DNA of 64,000 nucleotides from assembly GCF_002093665.1 (NCBI RefSeq), contig NZ_MRWE01000003.1, forward strand, positions 124,001 through 188,000. Reading direction: 5' to 3'. Positions within the stretch are counted from its first letter, which is position 1, and every line of letters starts with the position of its first letter. The DNA is from Rouxiella badensis. GTDB lineage: Bacteria; Pseudomonadota; Gammaproteobacteria; Enterobacterales; Enterobacteriaceae. The position numbers were made by a program, and so were the translations under genes. This document shows positions 43,889 to 52,764 of this stretch, piece by piece. A model generated the notes under the pieces. The model had not been told where the DNA came from. It did not search any database and saw only the letters and a list, made by a program, of their open reading frames with translations.

Positions 43889-44219
43889 ATGCTGTTCTTT
43901 CGTCAATCACGTTGAGTTCAGAACGGTACTGCCTGTAGGTTACTGCAAGGTAAATCTGGGGACGATGTCGCTTGAGCAACTATTTTTGGCCGCACCAGAT
44001 CGGATGAAATTTTTTCGTAAATACGATGCATTCATCCTAACAGCGTGCCATGTTAAAAAATATGATTAATTCGCATGGAAAGCATTTTATCGCTCAACCT
44101 GTGATCGAGCCCACATAAGTAAAAGTTATGCCTGCACAATTACATTTACAATGTTGAGGCGTTTCACCTATATCCATGAAAATAATGACGTTTATATTTT
44201 AATCATCCATTTGACTGGC
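43889..44219. other. AT-rich gap without a gene between qor and pspG
   Basis: No supportable open frame is present in 331 bp. A nested inverted repeat lies at 44002-44037 (GGATGAA ... TTCATCC outside, TCGTA/TACGA inside) without a T-run. The rest is AT-rich and I see nothing else I can name. Confidence 0.6.
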
Positions 44220-44468
44220 TTAAGGTAATCTTCTGTTTCTATATCGTGACTTATAAACAGGTTTTTCTGGCTGTTTTACGGCGCGATAAATCCACACCGC
44301 GACCACCGCCAAAATCAGCCAAGGCAACATTTTAATAACAAACGTCAACAATCCGCCCAGCATCATCAGCGCAAACGCAACCACCAGCGCCGCAACCATC
44401 CCCAGTAAAGAGATGCCGGTCAGCAACAGCATAAAGAAAAAACCCAGCACGAATAATACTGCCAACAT
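44220..44468 (-). CDS. pspG: Phage-shock protein G
   Basis: Membrane protein of 82 residues from ATG 44468 (E. coli PspG 80); the frame to 44531 has no counterpart. Two to three hydrophobic segments: LAVLFVLGFFFMLLLTGISLLGMVAALVVAFALMMLGGLL and MLPWLILAVVAVWIYRAVKQPEKP. It is an effector of the phage-shock response to loss of proton-motive force. A sigma-54 promoter and an IHF site precede it, in agreement with PspF control. Confidence 0.93.
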   Translation of the reverse strand: MLAVLFVLGFFFMLLLTGISLLGMVAALVVAFALMMLGGLLTFVIKMLPWLILAVVAVWIYRAVKQPEKPVYKSRYRNRRLP

Positions 44469-44558
44469 GATATGACTCCTCGGGCAAGAATGGCGGGCCG
44501 CAATCTGCCCGTTAACAGGCAAAATCGGCACCAGGAAGTGCTTTCAACACAGGGATAT

Positions 44559-44574
44559 ATCAAGAAACGTGCCA
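44559..44574 (-). promoter_or_regulatory. pspG: Sigma-54 promoter of pspG
   Basis: On the minus strand TGGCACG-TTTC-TTGAT gives the -24 (TGGCAC) and -12 (TTGA) elements of RpoN promoters with correct spacing. The -12 TTGA in place of TTGC is a common variant. It lies about 91 bp upstream of the pspG ATG. Confidence 0.88.
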
Positions 44575-44589
44575 GAGAAGAGGGTTTTT

Positions 44590-44602
44590 TAATACGTTGA
44601 TA
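44590..44602 (-). promoter_or_regulatory. pspG: IHF-binding site upstream of pspG
   Basis: TATCAACGTATTA on the minus strand is a full match to the IHF consensus WATCAA-N4-TTR. It begins 15 bp beyond the -24 element, as expected for IHF bending that brings PspF to sigma-54 RNA polymerase. Confidence 0.75.
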
Positions 44603-44611
44603 TTCAATGGG

Positions 44612-44644
44612 TTATTTCACCCACCGCCACGGCGGGTGAAATAA
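44612..44644 (-). terminator. Hairpin between dusA and pspG control region
   Basis: TTATTTCACCC at 44612-44622 pairs with GGGTGAAATAA at 44634-44644. It lies 41 bp after the dusA stop and just upstream of the IHF site. No T-run follows on the minus strand, so termination is uncertain. Confidence 0.55.
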
Positions 44645-44685
44645 TGTGGTCAGAAAGACTAACTATTGGTTAATTCTCGCTACCC

Positions 44686-45744
44686 TTAAGCTTCGCTGGC
44701 TGCCATCTGCGGACGTGTCACCAACGACAGTGCCTGCTCGACTACCTCAACGCCTGCACCCGGCTTGTGCGCGTTCTCGCTTAAATGTCTGCGCCATTGG
44801 CGTGCCCCCGGTATCCCCTGGAAAATGCCGAGGATATGGCGAGTAATATGGCCAAGATAGGTCCCTTTCGAGAGCTCGGCTTCAATATACGGATACAGCG
44901 CGCGGATCACGTCAGGCCCGGTCAACCCTGACGCCTCGCGACCAAACAGACGTTGGTCAACGTCGAGCAGAATAGACGGATTTTGATAGACTTCACGTCC
45001 GATCATCACGCCATCCATGTGCTGCAGATGCGCTTGTGCTTCGTCGAGACTTTTAATCCCCCCGTTAATCGCCATCGTCAGATGCGGAAAATCACGCTTG
45101 AGTTGATAGACCCGAGGGTAATCCAGCGGCGGCACTTCACGGTTTTCTTTTGGGCTAAGCCCCGACAGCCATGCCTTGCGCGCGTGAATGATAAAGGTGT
45201 CGCATTCGCCACGTTCGGAGACCTGCTGCACGAAATCACACAGGAATGCGTAGCTGTCCAGCGTGTCGATGCCAATGCGCGTCTTGACGGTGACAGGAAT
45301 GGACACCACGTCACGCATTGCCTTGATGCAGTCCGCAACCAGAGAGGCCTGAGCCATCAGGCAGGCACCGAACATGCCGTTCTGCACTCGATCCGACGGG
45401 CAGCCAACGTTGAGATTGATTTCATCATAGCCACGCTGCTCGGCCAGTTTGGCGCAGGTTGCCAGGTCTTGCGGATTGCTGCCGCCCAGCTGAAGCGAAA
45501 CCGGATGTTCCTGCTCACCAAAAGCCAGATAATCCCCTTTACCATGGATAATCGCTCCAGTTGTCACCATCTCGGTATACAGCAGCGTATCGCGGCTCAT
45601 CAGGCGATGGAAATGACGACAGTGGCGGTCGGTCCAGTCCAGCATTGGCGCGATAGAAAAGCGCTGAGCGGAAAAACGTGAAGGACTCGCATCAGCATTC
45701 GCTGATTCTGGGGAAGGCTTTCCTGGATGATTAATCTCTGACAT
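44686..45744 (-). CDS. dusA: tRNA-dihydrouridine(20/20a) synthase
   Basis: Flavin enzyme of 352 residues (E. coli DusA 330-345). [23 protein letters not shown] opens the TIM barrel, and the catalytic cysteine lies in [49 protein letters not shown] and the C-terminal [15 protein letters not shown] are DusA signatures. It reduces U20 and U20a in the D-loop of tRNA with FMN and NADPH. The N-terminus up to about residue 25 ([13 protein letters not shown]) is a low-complexity extension. zur is divergent. Confidence 0.95.
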   Translation of the reverse strand: MSEINHPGKPSPESANADASPSRFSAQRFSIAPMLDWTDRHCRHFHRLMSRDTLLYTEMVTTGAIIHGKGDYLAFGEQEHPVSLQLGGSNPQDLATCAKLAEQRGYDEINLNVGCPSDRVQNGMFGACLMAQASLVADCIKAMRDVVSIPVTVKTRIGIDTLDSYAFLCDFVQQVSERGECDTFIIHARKAWLSGLSPKENREVPPLDYPRVYQLKRDFPHLTMAINGGIKSLDEAQAHLQHMDGVMIGREVYQNPSILLDVDQRLFGREASGLTGPDVIRALYPYIEAELSKGTYLGHITRHILGIFQGIPGARQWRRHLSENAHKPGAGVEVVEQALSLVTRPQMAASEA

Positions 45745-45967
45745 CGACCTGAAATTCGCTGAAAATGGGCTTATGGCGTACCAACGCTTTATAGGATAAC
45801 GCGGCTAAAAGCACCGAAATCGTGATAAAGGCTGGAATATGATGGGTGATTATATCACAGAACAAAGATTCGGCATCTCATAGACCCAACGGCAACTGCG
45901 GCATAGCTCTCGGCGATTGTCCAGAAGCGTGATAAAATCAGCATTCTATTTATGCAGAGACGTCGCG

Positions 45968-46477
45968 ATGAACTCAACCACTACGGAAAATATCCTCACT
46001 CAAGCTGAGCATTTGTGCCAGCAACGTAGCGTTCGGCTTACCCCGCAGCGGCTTGAAGTGTTGCGTCTGATGACGGAACAACCTGGCGCCATCAGCGCCT
46101 ACGACCTGCTCGATCTTCTGCGAAAAACTGAGCCTCAGGCCAAACCGCCTACGGTTTACCGCGCACTGGATTTCCTGCTCGAGCAAGGCTTTATTCACCG
46201 CGTTGAATCAGCAAACAGCTATGTGGTCTGCCACCATTTCGAAGAGCCTAGCCACACTTCCGCGCTGTTTATCTGTGACCGCTGTGGACTGGTTACAGAG
46301 ATAACCACTGACGGGATTGAAGAGCGACTCGGCAAGTTGGCGAAAGACTCCGGTTTTGCGCTGCGCCATTCTGTCGTGGAAGCACATGGTCTCTGCGCCG
46401 AGTGCGCCATCGTTGAATCATGCGAAAGTCATGACCACTGCGAACACGATCATACTATTGCAGTAAAAAAGCGTTAA
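45968..46477 (+). CDS. zur: Zinc uptake regulator
   Basis: Fur-family repressor of 169 residues from ATG 45968 (E. coli Zur 171); the frame to 45917 is not conserved. The winged helix QRSVRLTPQRLEVLRLMTEQPGAISAYDLLDLLRKTEPQAKPPTVYRALDFLLEQGFIHRV is followed by zinc ligands: HHFEEPSHTSALFICDRCG, and C-terminal CAECAIVESCESHDHCEHDH. With zinc it represses znuABC and ribosomal paralogue genes. It is divergent from dusA, in E. coli order. A short palindrome (GTGAT-TAT-ATCAC) lies at 45846-45858 upstream. Confidence 0.95.
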   Translation: MNSTTTENILTQAEHLCQQRSVRLTPQRLEVLRLMTEQPGAISAYDLLDLLRKTEPQAKPPTVYRALDFLLEQGFIHRVESANSYVVCHHFEEPSHTSALFICDRCGLVTEITTDGIEERLGKLAKDSGFALRHSVVEAHGLCAECAIVESCESHDHCEHDHTIAVKKR

Positions 46478-46558
46478 AAGAACGGTTATTCCAATCATCC
46501 ATTGAGGTCTTTGGGATCTCATCAGAGGTCTTGCAGAGGGTTTACTGAGGGAGTTCTT

Positions 46559-46978
46559 ATGAAAGACGTTTTCAATGCGAGCTGTCACTGCGGTGCGGTT
46601 AAATTCACCGTGAAACTGACAGACGGGTTTAACACCATCCGCCGCTGCGATTGCTCGCTTTGCCGCATGCGCGGTGCCGTGGTGGTATCGGCCGATCTGC
46701 AGGATATCACCATTACTGAAGGTCAGGAAAAACTGACCGAATATCGCTTCAATACCCAAACCGCGAAACACTTTTTCTGCTCCGTTTGCGGGATCTACAC
46801 CCACCATCAACGGCGCTCAAATCCGACCCAGTATGGCGTGAATACTGCCTGCCTCGAGGGTGTCTCTCCGTTTGATTTCCCGGAAGTGGTCGTGATGAAC
46901 GGCAAGACGCATCCTAAAGATACGCAGACCGCGGCGAAGATAGCAGGTTACTTGCGGTTCAGTCCGACGCAGGAATAA
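46559..46978 (+). CDS. GFA-family (glutathione-dependent formaldehyde-activating) zinc protein
   Basis: Protein of 139 residues from ATG 46559 (GAGGGAG before it); the frame from 46502 is non-conserved. The CENP-V/GFA zinc pattern is plain: ASCHCGAVKFTVKL, IRRCDCSLCRMRGAVVVS, HFFCSVCGIYTHHQRRSNP. Gfa promotes S-hydroxymethylglutathione formation in Paracoccus, though that has been questioned; other members are uncharacterised. It lies 81 bp after zur on the same strand and separates zur from yjbJ, unlike E. coli. Confidence 0.85.
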   Translation: MKDVFNASCHCGAVKFTVKLTDGFNTIRRCDCSLCRMRGAVVVSADLQDITITEGQEKLTEYRFNTQTAKHFFCSVCGIYTHHQRRSNPTQYGVNTACLEGVSPFDFPEVVVMNGKTHPKDTQTAAKIAGYLRFSPTQE

Positions 46979-47061
46979 CGTTTCATCAAACGCTGACCCG
47001 TTTTTCTAAGGGGATTGGGTGAGATAGGTTTGAACAACGGAGTGGGTACTTCCTTGTACCC

Positions 47062-47112
47062 TGCATCCTGAAAAGCGTCTTGGGTAGGAGCAGCTTTAAT
47101 TCTCAGGATGCA
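47062..47112. other. Nested inverted repeat downstream of the GFA gene
   Basis: TGCATCCTGA at 47062-47071 pairs perfectly with TCAGGATGCA at 47103-47112. Inside, AAAGC (47072-47076) can pair with GCTTT (47093-47097) around a 16-nt loop. No T-run follows. It might be an RNA structure, a mobile-repeat remnant or an unusual terminator between convergent genes. Confidence 0.55.
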
Positions 47113-47132
47113 CATTCGGGGGGAGTCACCGA

Positions 47133-47342
47133 TTACCAGTGGTATTTATGGTCAGATTCCCAGGACTTAACCTCTTTTTCAGCCTGCTCTTTCTGATATC
47201 CGTATCTTTCCTGAATCTTGCCGACCAGCTGATCGCGCTTACCTTCAACAACAGTCAGGTCGTCGTCGGTTAGCTTACCCCATTTTTCTTTCACTTTGCC
47301 TTTGAACTGCTTCCAGTTACCGTCTGCTTGGTCCTTATTCAT
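47133..47342 (-). CDS. yjbJ: CsbD-family stress protein (YjbJ)
   Basis: Hydrophilic protein of 69 residues from ATG 47342 (AGGAGAGTTGATT before it), the exact length of E. coli YjbJ. MNKDQADGNWKQFKGKVKEKWGKLTDDDLTVVEGKRDQLVGKIQERYGYQKEQAEKEV differs from E. coli at few places. CsbD proteins are abundant stationary-phase and stress proteins of unknown function, in E. coli RpoS-dependent. It lies between dinF and zur in the conserved order. Confidence 0.96.
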   Translation of the reverse strand: MNKDQADGNWKQFKGKVKEKWGKLTDDDLTVVEGKRDQLVGKIQERYGYQKEQAEKEVKSWESDHKYHW

Positions 47343-47477
47343 AATCAACTCTCCTGTTTAGCTTAGGTGTTACTGCATTTGATAAATGCTTATCAACAGT
47401 TCTAATTGTAGTCGCTAATTTCAGCATTTCAGGCTTAAACAGGAATTAAGAGCATAACTAGGATTAATCCAAAGCAT

Positions 47478-48827
47478 TTAAATCCAGGTGCCTTTTTGCC
47501 AGTGGCGTCGCCAAATCCAGCCTAACGCCACGCCCCGCAGCGACAGAAAGACCGCCACGGCGAGCCAGAGAGCGTGGTTACCCAGCGTGGGTAACGCCAG
47601 TAATGTCAACGCGTAACCTGCGGCGGCGACCGCCATGCTGTTGCGCATTTCTTTTCCACGCGTTGCGCCAATAAACATGCCATCGAGCAGATAACACCAT
47701 ACGCCCACCAGCGGTAAGATAATCTGCCAGCCAAGATAGCGGTCGGCCAGCGTTCTTAGGTCGGCAATTGAGGTGAGCAGATTGACAATTTGCTCACCGG
47801 CCAGCGCATACACCACAGCGAAGCCAAGCGCGACCAGTCCGGCCTGTCGACAGGCCGCGTGCCACACGTGCAGCAGCTTACTCTCGTCTTTCGCGCCAAA
47901 CGCCTCCCCGGAATGTGCCTCGACCGCGTAGGCAAAGCCGTCGAGCGCAAAGGCGGTGAAGGTGAGCAGGTTCATCAGCACGGCGTTGACGGCAACGATC
48001 TCCGTCCCGAGTCGCGCACCGATGATAGTAAGGGAAGAGAAGCACAGCTGCACCAGCAGGGAACGCAGCATAATGTCCCGATTAAGCGCGATCAGCTGGC
48101 GCAGATTGCCGCGCCATGCGTCTTTCAGCAGCTCAATACTTATTCCGTGTCTTCTCATCACAATGGAAACTAGCCACAGTCCCAAAGCCAGCGTGGCATA
48201 TTCGGAGCAGGCGGTAGCAACGGCCGCACCCTTGACGTTCCATCCCAACCCGACCACCAGCCACAGGTCAAGAATAACGTTAAGCAGATTGCCTACTATC
48301 AGCATGATGACCGGCGCACGCACATACTGGGCCCCCAGCAACCAGCCGAGAATCACTAGGTTCGCCAGCGACGCAGGGGCGCTATACCAGCGAATCGAGA
48401 TGAATATTTGCGCCTGCTGGAGCACCGCCTGACTGCCGCCCACGATGTGCAATGCGGCGGAAATCAACGGCTGGCGAAACAGGAAAATGAGCGTACCGGC
48501 AATCAGTGCCAACAAAAACGGCTGCACGAACGCGCGGGCCAGCAGAAGGTTATTACGCGCCCCCAGCGCCTGCGCGGTCATTCCGGTGGTGCTCATACGC
48601 AGGAAGAGCAATAGCATAAATAGGAAGCTGGTGACCATTGCCCCGACGGCGACACCGCCAAGATAATCAGGGCTATCAAGATGACCAATCACTGCTGTAT
48701 CAACCAAACCCAGCAAGGGCACGGTAATGTTGGAGAAGATCATCGGGAGGGCGAGAAGCCAGAGCGCCTTGTCGGCAGGGCTTAGAAAGGTTTTTCTTAA
48801 AGCAGGCAAAGAGAAAAGCGATCGCAT
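47478..48827 (-). CDS. dinF: MATE-family efflux protein (DinF)
   Basis: Inner-membrane protein of 449 residues with twelve hydrophobic segments (E. coli DinF 459). The opening SPADKALWLLALPMIFSNITVPLLGLVDTAVIGHLDSPDYLGGVAVGAM matches E. coli closely. MATE proteins export drugs with Na+ or H+; DinF protects against oxidative and bile-salt stress. The gene follows lexA on the same strand; part of its transcription should come from the LexA-controlled promoter. The ribosome site before ATG 48827 is weak. Confidence 0.93.
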   Translation of the reverse strand: MRSLFSLPALRKTFLSPADKALWLLALPMIFSNITVPLLGLVDTAVIGHLDSPDYLGGVAVGAMVTSFLFMLLLFLRMSTTGMTAQALGARNNLLLARAFVQPFLLALIAGTLIFLFRQPLISAALHIVGGSQAVLQQAQIFISIRWYSAPASLANLVILGWLLGAQYVRAPVIMLIVGNLLNVILDLWLVVGLGWNVKGAAVATACSEYATLALGLWLVSIVMRRHGISIELLKDAWRGNLRQLIALNRDIMLRSLLVQLCFSSLTIIGARLGTEIVAVNAVLMNLLTFTAFALDGFAYAVEAHSGEAFGAKDESKLLHVWHAACRQAGLVALGFAVVYALAGEQIVNLLTSIADLRTLADRYLGWQIILPLVGVWCYLLDGMFIGATRGKEMRNSMAVAAAGYALTLLALPTLGNHALWLAVAVFLSLRGVALGWIWRRHWQKGTWI

Positions 48828-48930
48828 AATGGTGTGAGAGCCCAGGCTGTGATGACGATTCGTGGTTTAACGGATTATATAAACAACAACGGCTTATGAA
48901 TAACAGGTCTTCGTGTGACAGAAACAATAT

Positions 48931-48948
48931 CGCCCCAATGAAGGGGCG
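48931..48948 (-). terminator. Weak hairpin between lexA and dinF
   Basis: CGCCCC at 48931-48936 pairs with GGGGCG at 48943-48948, loop 6 nt, followed on the minus strand by ATATTGTTTC. It may be a partial terminator limiting read-through from lexA into dinF. Confidence 0.5.
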
Positions 48949-48998
48949 ACAGGCAAAACGAGACTGTGTAAATGGCTAACGCCAAAAGCGGAGGCTGA

Positions 48999-49607
48999 TT
49001 AGATCCAGTCGCCGTTGCGGATAACGCCGACCGCCAGTCCTTCAATGCTAAAGTTTTGCTCGCGAAGATCGACCACAATAGGTTCGAACTCGCTGTTTTC
49101 AGGCAGCAGCTGCACGGTATTGCCCTGCTTTTTAAGACGCTTAACGGTCACTTCGTCGTCAATGCGTGCGACAACAACCTGCCCGTTACGGACGTCCTGC
49201 GTTTTGTGAACCGCCAGAAGGTCGCCGTCTAAAATACCAATATCACGCATCGACATGCCGCTGACACGCAGCAGGAAGTCGGCGCTCGGTTTGAACATAC
49301 CTGGGTCAACCTGATAGTGCCCTTCAATATGCTGAGTCGCCAGTAATGGCTCACCGGCGGCCACGCGGCCAATCAGCGGTAGCCCGGCTTCTTCTTCCAT
49401 CAGCAAACGAATGCCGCGAGAAGCGCCGGAAACAATCTCGATAACGCCTTTACGTGCCAGCGCTTTCAGGTGTTCTTCAGCGGCGTTAGGCGAGCGGAAT
49501 CCCAGACGGGTGGCAATTTCTGCACGTGTTGGCGGCATACCCGTGGTCGAAATATGATCGCGTATAAGGTCATAGACCTCTTGTTGTCTGGTCGTTAAAG
49601 CTTTCAT
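48999..49607 (-). CDS. lexA: LexA repressor
   Basis: SOS repressor and self-cleaving protein of 202 residues (E. coli 202). The winged helix [57 protein letters not shown] binds the operator. The cleavage site Ala-Gly is in RVAAGEP; catalytic Ser lies in [15 protein letters not shown] and Lys in [10 protein letters not shown]. RecA-bound single-stranded DNA triggers its cleavage. Two LexA boxes lie just upstream, so it represses itself. dgkA is upstream and dinF downstream. Confidence 0.98.
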   Translation of the reverse strand: MKALTTRQQEVYDLIRDHISTTGMPPTRAEIATRLGFRSPNAAEEHLKALARKGVIEIVSGASRGIRLLMEEEAGLPLIGRVAAGEPLLATQHIEGHYQVDPGMFKPSADFLLRVSGMSMRDIGILDGDLLAVHKTQDVRNGQVVVARIDDEVTVKRLKKQGNTVQLLPENSEFEPIVVDLREQNFSIEGLAVGVIRNGDWI

Positions 49608-49615
49608 TCCGCCCC

Positions 49616-49631
49616 CTGGTTGTTTATACAG
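49616..49631 (-). promoter_or_regulatory. lexA: LexA box 2 of lexA promoter
   Basis: On the plus strand CTGGTTGTTTATACAG, a CTG-N10-CAG site, 8 bp from the lexA ATG; it corresponds to the second, weaker lexA operator of E. coli. Its start is 21 bp from that of the other box, two helical turns. Confidence 0.87.
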
Positions 49632-49636
49632 TCCAG

Positions 49637-49652
49637 CTGTGAGTATATACAG
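49637..49652 (-). promoter_or_regulatory. lexA: LexA box 1 of lexA promoter
   Basis: The minus-strand reading CTGTATATACTCACAG is identical to the first E. coli lexA operator. With the second box it gives cooperative autorepression. Confidence 0.95.
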
Positions 49653-49712
49653 GTACTGGCGGAATTAAAACCTAAGAATCTGCAAAAACAGACATTAAGA
49701 AGTATGAAATAT

Positions 49713-50081
49713 TCAAAGCCAGTGCGGCACCAGGATGACTGCCCAGGTGAAAAGCGCAAAGCCAATGGTGATTGAAACAGCAGCGGAACCCATATCCTTC
49801 GCACGCCCAGAAAGTGGGTGTATTTCAGAGCCAATTCGGTCGATTGCCGCTTCTACCGCACTGTTCAGTAATTCAACAACCAGCACTAAAATGAGTGCGC
49901 CAACCATTAATATTCGTTCGATGCTGCTAACATCAAGGTAAAATGCCAGTAAGATGGCGGGGACAACGACGATAGCTTCCTGACGGAATGCGGCTTCATG
50001 CTTCCAGGCGGCGGTAATTCCCTTGATAGAATAGCCGGCTGCCTTATAAATTCGGGTAAACCCAGTGACCTGATTTGCCAT
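49713..50081 (-). CDS. dgkA: Diacylglycerol kinase
   Basis: Integral membrane kinase of 122 residues, equal to E. coli DgkA. Three membrane helices with the family core ELLNSAVEAAIDRIGSEIHPLSGRAKDMGSAAV (Glu and Asn active-site residues). It phosphorylates diacylglycerol produced by membrane-derived-oligosaccharide synthesis and recycles it into phosphatidic acid. Divergent from plsB, as in E. coli; lexA lies downstream. Confidence 0.97.
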   Translation of the reverse strand: MANQVTGFTRIYKAAGYSIKGITAAWKHEAAFRQEAIVVVPAILLAFYLDVSSIERILMVGALILVLVVELLNSAVEAAIDRIGSEIHPLSGRAKDMGSAAVSITIGFALFTWAVILVPHWL

Positions 50082-50207
50082 TATTTTTAAGTCTTAATGT
50101 GATTTTTAGGCATTTTAGCCTGAATTCGTTGTCCTATCACCACAGATCTCATACCTGCTTTCTGGTATCCTTGCGGCGAATTGCTAACAAGAGGCTTTAC
50201 GTTTTTT

Positions 50208-52688
50208 ATGTCAGGATGGCGTAGACTTTATTATACCTTACTGAATTTACCGCTAAATTTGCTGGTAAGAAGCAAGGTCATTCCTACAGATCCCGTGACG
50301 GAGTTGCGTTTAGATCCAACGCGTCCAATTCTGTATGTTTTGCCGTACAACTCCAAGGCCGATCTTCTGACACTGCGGGCACAATGCCTCGCGCAGAATC
50401 TGCCCGACCCGCTCATTCCTCTGGAAATAGACGGCGTTCAACTGCCAAGTCACGTTTTCATCGGTGAAGGGCCACGTGTTTTCTCCTATTATCAGCCTAA
50501 ACAGGAATCGGTGAAGCTGTTCCATGACTATCTGGACCTGCACCGAAATAATCCGAATCTTGATATTCAGATGCTGCCTGTTTCGGTGATGTTTGGCCGC
50601 GCGCCGGGCCGTGAAGGTCAGGAAACTCCGCATCTGCGCGTGTTGAACGGCATTCAGAAATTCTTTGCCGTGCTGTGGTTAGGCCGCGACAGCTTTGTTC
50701 GCTTCTCTAACACCGTGTCGCTGCGCGATATGGCTACCCAACACGGTACCGACAAAACCATCGCCCACAAGCTCGCCCGCGTTGCGCGTATGCATTTCTC
50801 GCGTCAGCGTCTGGCCGCAGTCGGCCCCCGTCTTCCGGTTCGTCAGGACTTGTTCAACAAGCTGCTGGCCTCCAAAGCGATTGAAAAAGCCGTTGAAGAT
50901 GAAGCACGTAGCAAAAAAATCTCCCACGACAAGGCCCAGCAAAACGCCATTGACCTAATGGAAGAGATTGCCGCCGACTTCAATTATGAAGCGGTTCGCC
51001 TTTCTGACCGCGTGCTGAGCTGGACCTGGAACCGTCTGTATAAAGGGATCAACGTTCATAACGCCGAGCGTGTGCGTCAGCTGGCTCTGGACGGTCAGGA
51101 GATTGTTTATGTGCCTTGCCACCGCAGCCACATGGACTACCTGCTGCTGTCTTACGTGCTCTATCATCAAGGCTTGGTGCCTCCGCACATCGCGGCAGGG
51201 ATCAACCTGAACTTCTGGCCGGCCGGACCTATCTTCCGCCGCCTGGGCGCGTTCTTTATTCGTCGTACCTTTAAAGGCAACAAACTCTATTCGACGGTGT
51301 TCCGGGAATATCTCGGCGAGCTGTTCAGCCGCGGTTATTCGGTCGAATACTTCGTGGAAGGTGGACGTTCGCGTACCGGTCGCCTGTTAGAGCCAAAGAC
51401 CGGCACGCTCTCCATGACGATTCAGGCGATGCTGCGCGGCGGCTCTCGTCCTATCACGCTGGTCCCTATCTACATCGGTTACGAGCACGTGATGGAAGTC
51501 GGTACCTACGCGAAAGAGCTGCGCGGGGCGACCAAGGAGAAAGAAAGCTTCCTACAGATGATCAACGGCTTGCGTAAACTGCGCAACCTGGGTCAGGGCT
51601 ATGTCAACTTCGGCGAGCCGCTGCACCTGACGCCTTATCTGAACCAGAACGTCCCGCAATGGCGTGATTCGATTGACCCTATCGAAGCGCATCGCCCAAG
51701 CTGGCTGACGCCGACGGTGCAGGATATCGCCGACAAGATCATGGTGCGTATCAACAACTCGGCGGCCGCCAATGCCATGAACCTGTGTTCAACGGCGCTG
51801 CTGGCTTCGCGTCAGCGATCGCTGACCCGCGAACAGCTGATTGAACAGCTCGACTGCTACCTGCAATTGCTCCGCAATGTGCCCTATACCGCAGATTCTA
51901 CGGTGCCGGACCTGACCGCTGACCAGCTGCTCGACCACGCCTTGAACATGAACAAGTTCGAAGTCGAGAAGGACAATATTGGCGATATCATCATTCTGCC
52001 TCGCGAGCAGGCCGTGCTGATGACCTACTATCGCAACAATATTCATCACCTGTTGGTCATGCCTTCTCTGATTGCCAGCATCGTGATGCACCATAGTCAG
52101 GTAAGCAAAGCCGAACTGCTGCGTCAGGTCGAGCTGATTTACCCGATGATGAAGGCCGAGCTCTTCATGCATTACGATAAAGCGCAGCTGTCTGAGGTAC
52201 TTGAAGCCCTCACGGCGGAACTGGCACGTCAAGAACTGATTCTGGTCGAAGATGACCAACTGCTGCTTAACCCGCTGCGCAGCCGACCGCTTCAGCTGTT
52301 GGCAGCAGGCGTTCGTGAAACGCTGCAACGCTATGCGATTACCCTGTCGCTGCTGAGCAATAATCCTAGCATCAGCCGTGGGGCGCTGGAGAAAGAGAGC
52401 CGTATCATGGCACAGCGTCTGTCGGTGCTGCACGGCATTAACGCACCGGAGTTCTTCGACAAAGCGGTATTTACTACGCTGGTCGGTACGCTGCGTGATG
52501 AAGGCTATATCAATGATATTGGCGACGCTATCCCTGAACATACCCGTGAGATTTACACCATTCTCAGCGACCTCATCACGCCGGATATTCGACTGACGAT
52601 TGAGAGCGCGGGCATGCCTTCAGAGTTACCGGCAGCCACCGAACCCCCGGCAGAGCCGAAAATCGACGTCAGAGACACGGACCACTAA
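50208..52688 (+). CDS. plsB: Glycerol-3-phosphate acyltransferase
   Basis: Inner-membrane acyltransferase of 826 residues from ATG 50208 ([20 protein letters not shown]), matching E. coli PlsB (807); an in-frame TTG at 50181 would add nine residues. The catalytic [10 protein letters not shown] (HX4D) is near residue 305, [46 protein letters not shown] follows, and the [21 protein letters not shown] block closes the domain. PlsB puts the first acyl chain on glycerol-3-phosphate. The C-terminal 15-20 residues ([21 protein letters not shown]) are longer and proline-rich. A terminator follows. Confidence 0.97.
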   Translation: MSGWRRLYYTLLNLPLNLLVRSKVIPTDPVTELRLDPTRPILYVLPYNSKADLLTLRAQCLAQNLPDPLIPLEIDGVQLPSHVFIGEGPRVFSYYQPKQESVKLFHDYLDLHRNNPNLDIQMLPVSVMFGRAPGREGQETPHLRVLNGIQKFFAVLWLGRDSFVRFSNTVSLRDMATQHGTDKTIAHKLARVARMHFSRQRLAAVGPRLPVRQDLFNKLLASKAIEKAVEDEARSKKISHDKAQQNAIDLMEEIAADFNYEAVRLSDRVLSWTWNRLYKGINVHNAERVRQLALDGQEIVYVPCHRSHMDYLLLSYVLYHQGLVPPHIAAGINLNFWPAGPIFRRLGAFFIRRTFKGNKLYSTVFREYLGELFSRGYSVEYFVEGGRSRTGRLLEPKTGTLSMTIQAMLRGGSRPITLVPIYIGYEHVMEVGTYAKELRGATKEKESFLQMINGLRKLRNLGQGYVNFGEPLHLTPYLNQNVPQWRDSIDPIEAHRPSWLTPTVQDIADKIMVRINNSAAANAMNLCSTALLASRQRSLTREQLIEQLDCYLQLLRNVPYTADSTVPDLTADQLLDHALNMNKFEVEKDNIGDIIILPREQAVLMTYYRNNIHHLLVMPSLIASIVMHHSQVSKAELLRQVELIYPMMKAELFMHYDKAQLSEVLEALTAELARQELILVEDDQLLLNPLRSRPLQLLAAGVRETLQRYAITLSLLSNNPSISRGALEKESRIMAQRLSVLHGINAPEFFDKAVFTTLVGTLRDEGYINDIGDAIPEHTREIYTILSDLITPDIRLTIESAGMPSELPAATEPPAEPKIDVRDTDH

Positions 52689-52704
52689 TCTCCGTATTAA
52701 GGCA

Positions 52705-52745
52705 TAAAAAAACCCCGGTCATCGTGAGAGGACCGGGGTTTTTCT
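52705..52745. terminator. Bidirectional terminator between plsB and ubiA
   Basis: AACCCCGGTC at 52711-52720 pairs perfectly with GACCGGGGTT at 52731-52740; A-rich sequence on the left and Ts on the right serve both convergent genes. Confidence 0.93.
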
Positions 52746-52764
52746 TTGGCTCATGCCATGGCGC

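Noticed and set aside
44953-45681. 242-codon plus-strand open frame opposite dusA
   Set aside because: Antisense shadow of a strongly conserved gene.
45846-45858. GTGAT-TAT-ATCAC palindrome between dusA and zur as a CRP site
   Set aside because: The TGTGA/TCACA spacing is 5 instead of 6, and no Zur-box pattern is present.
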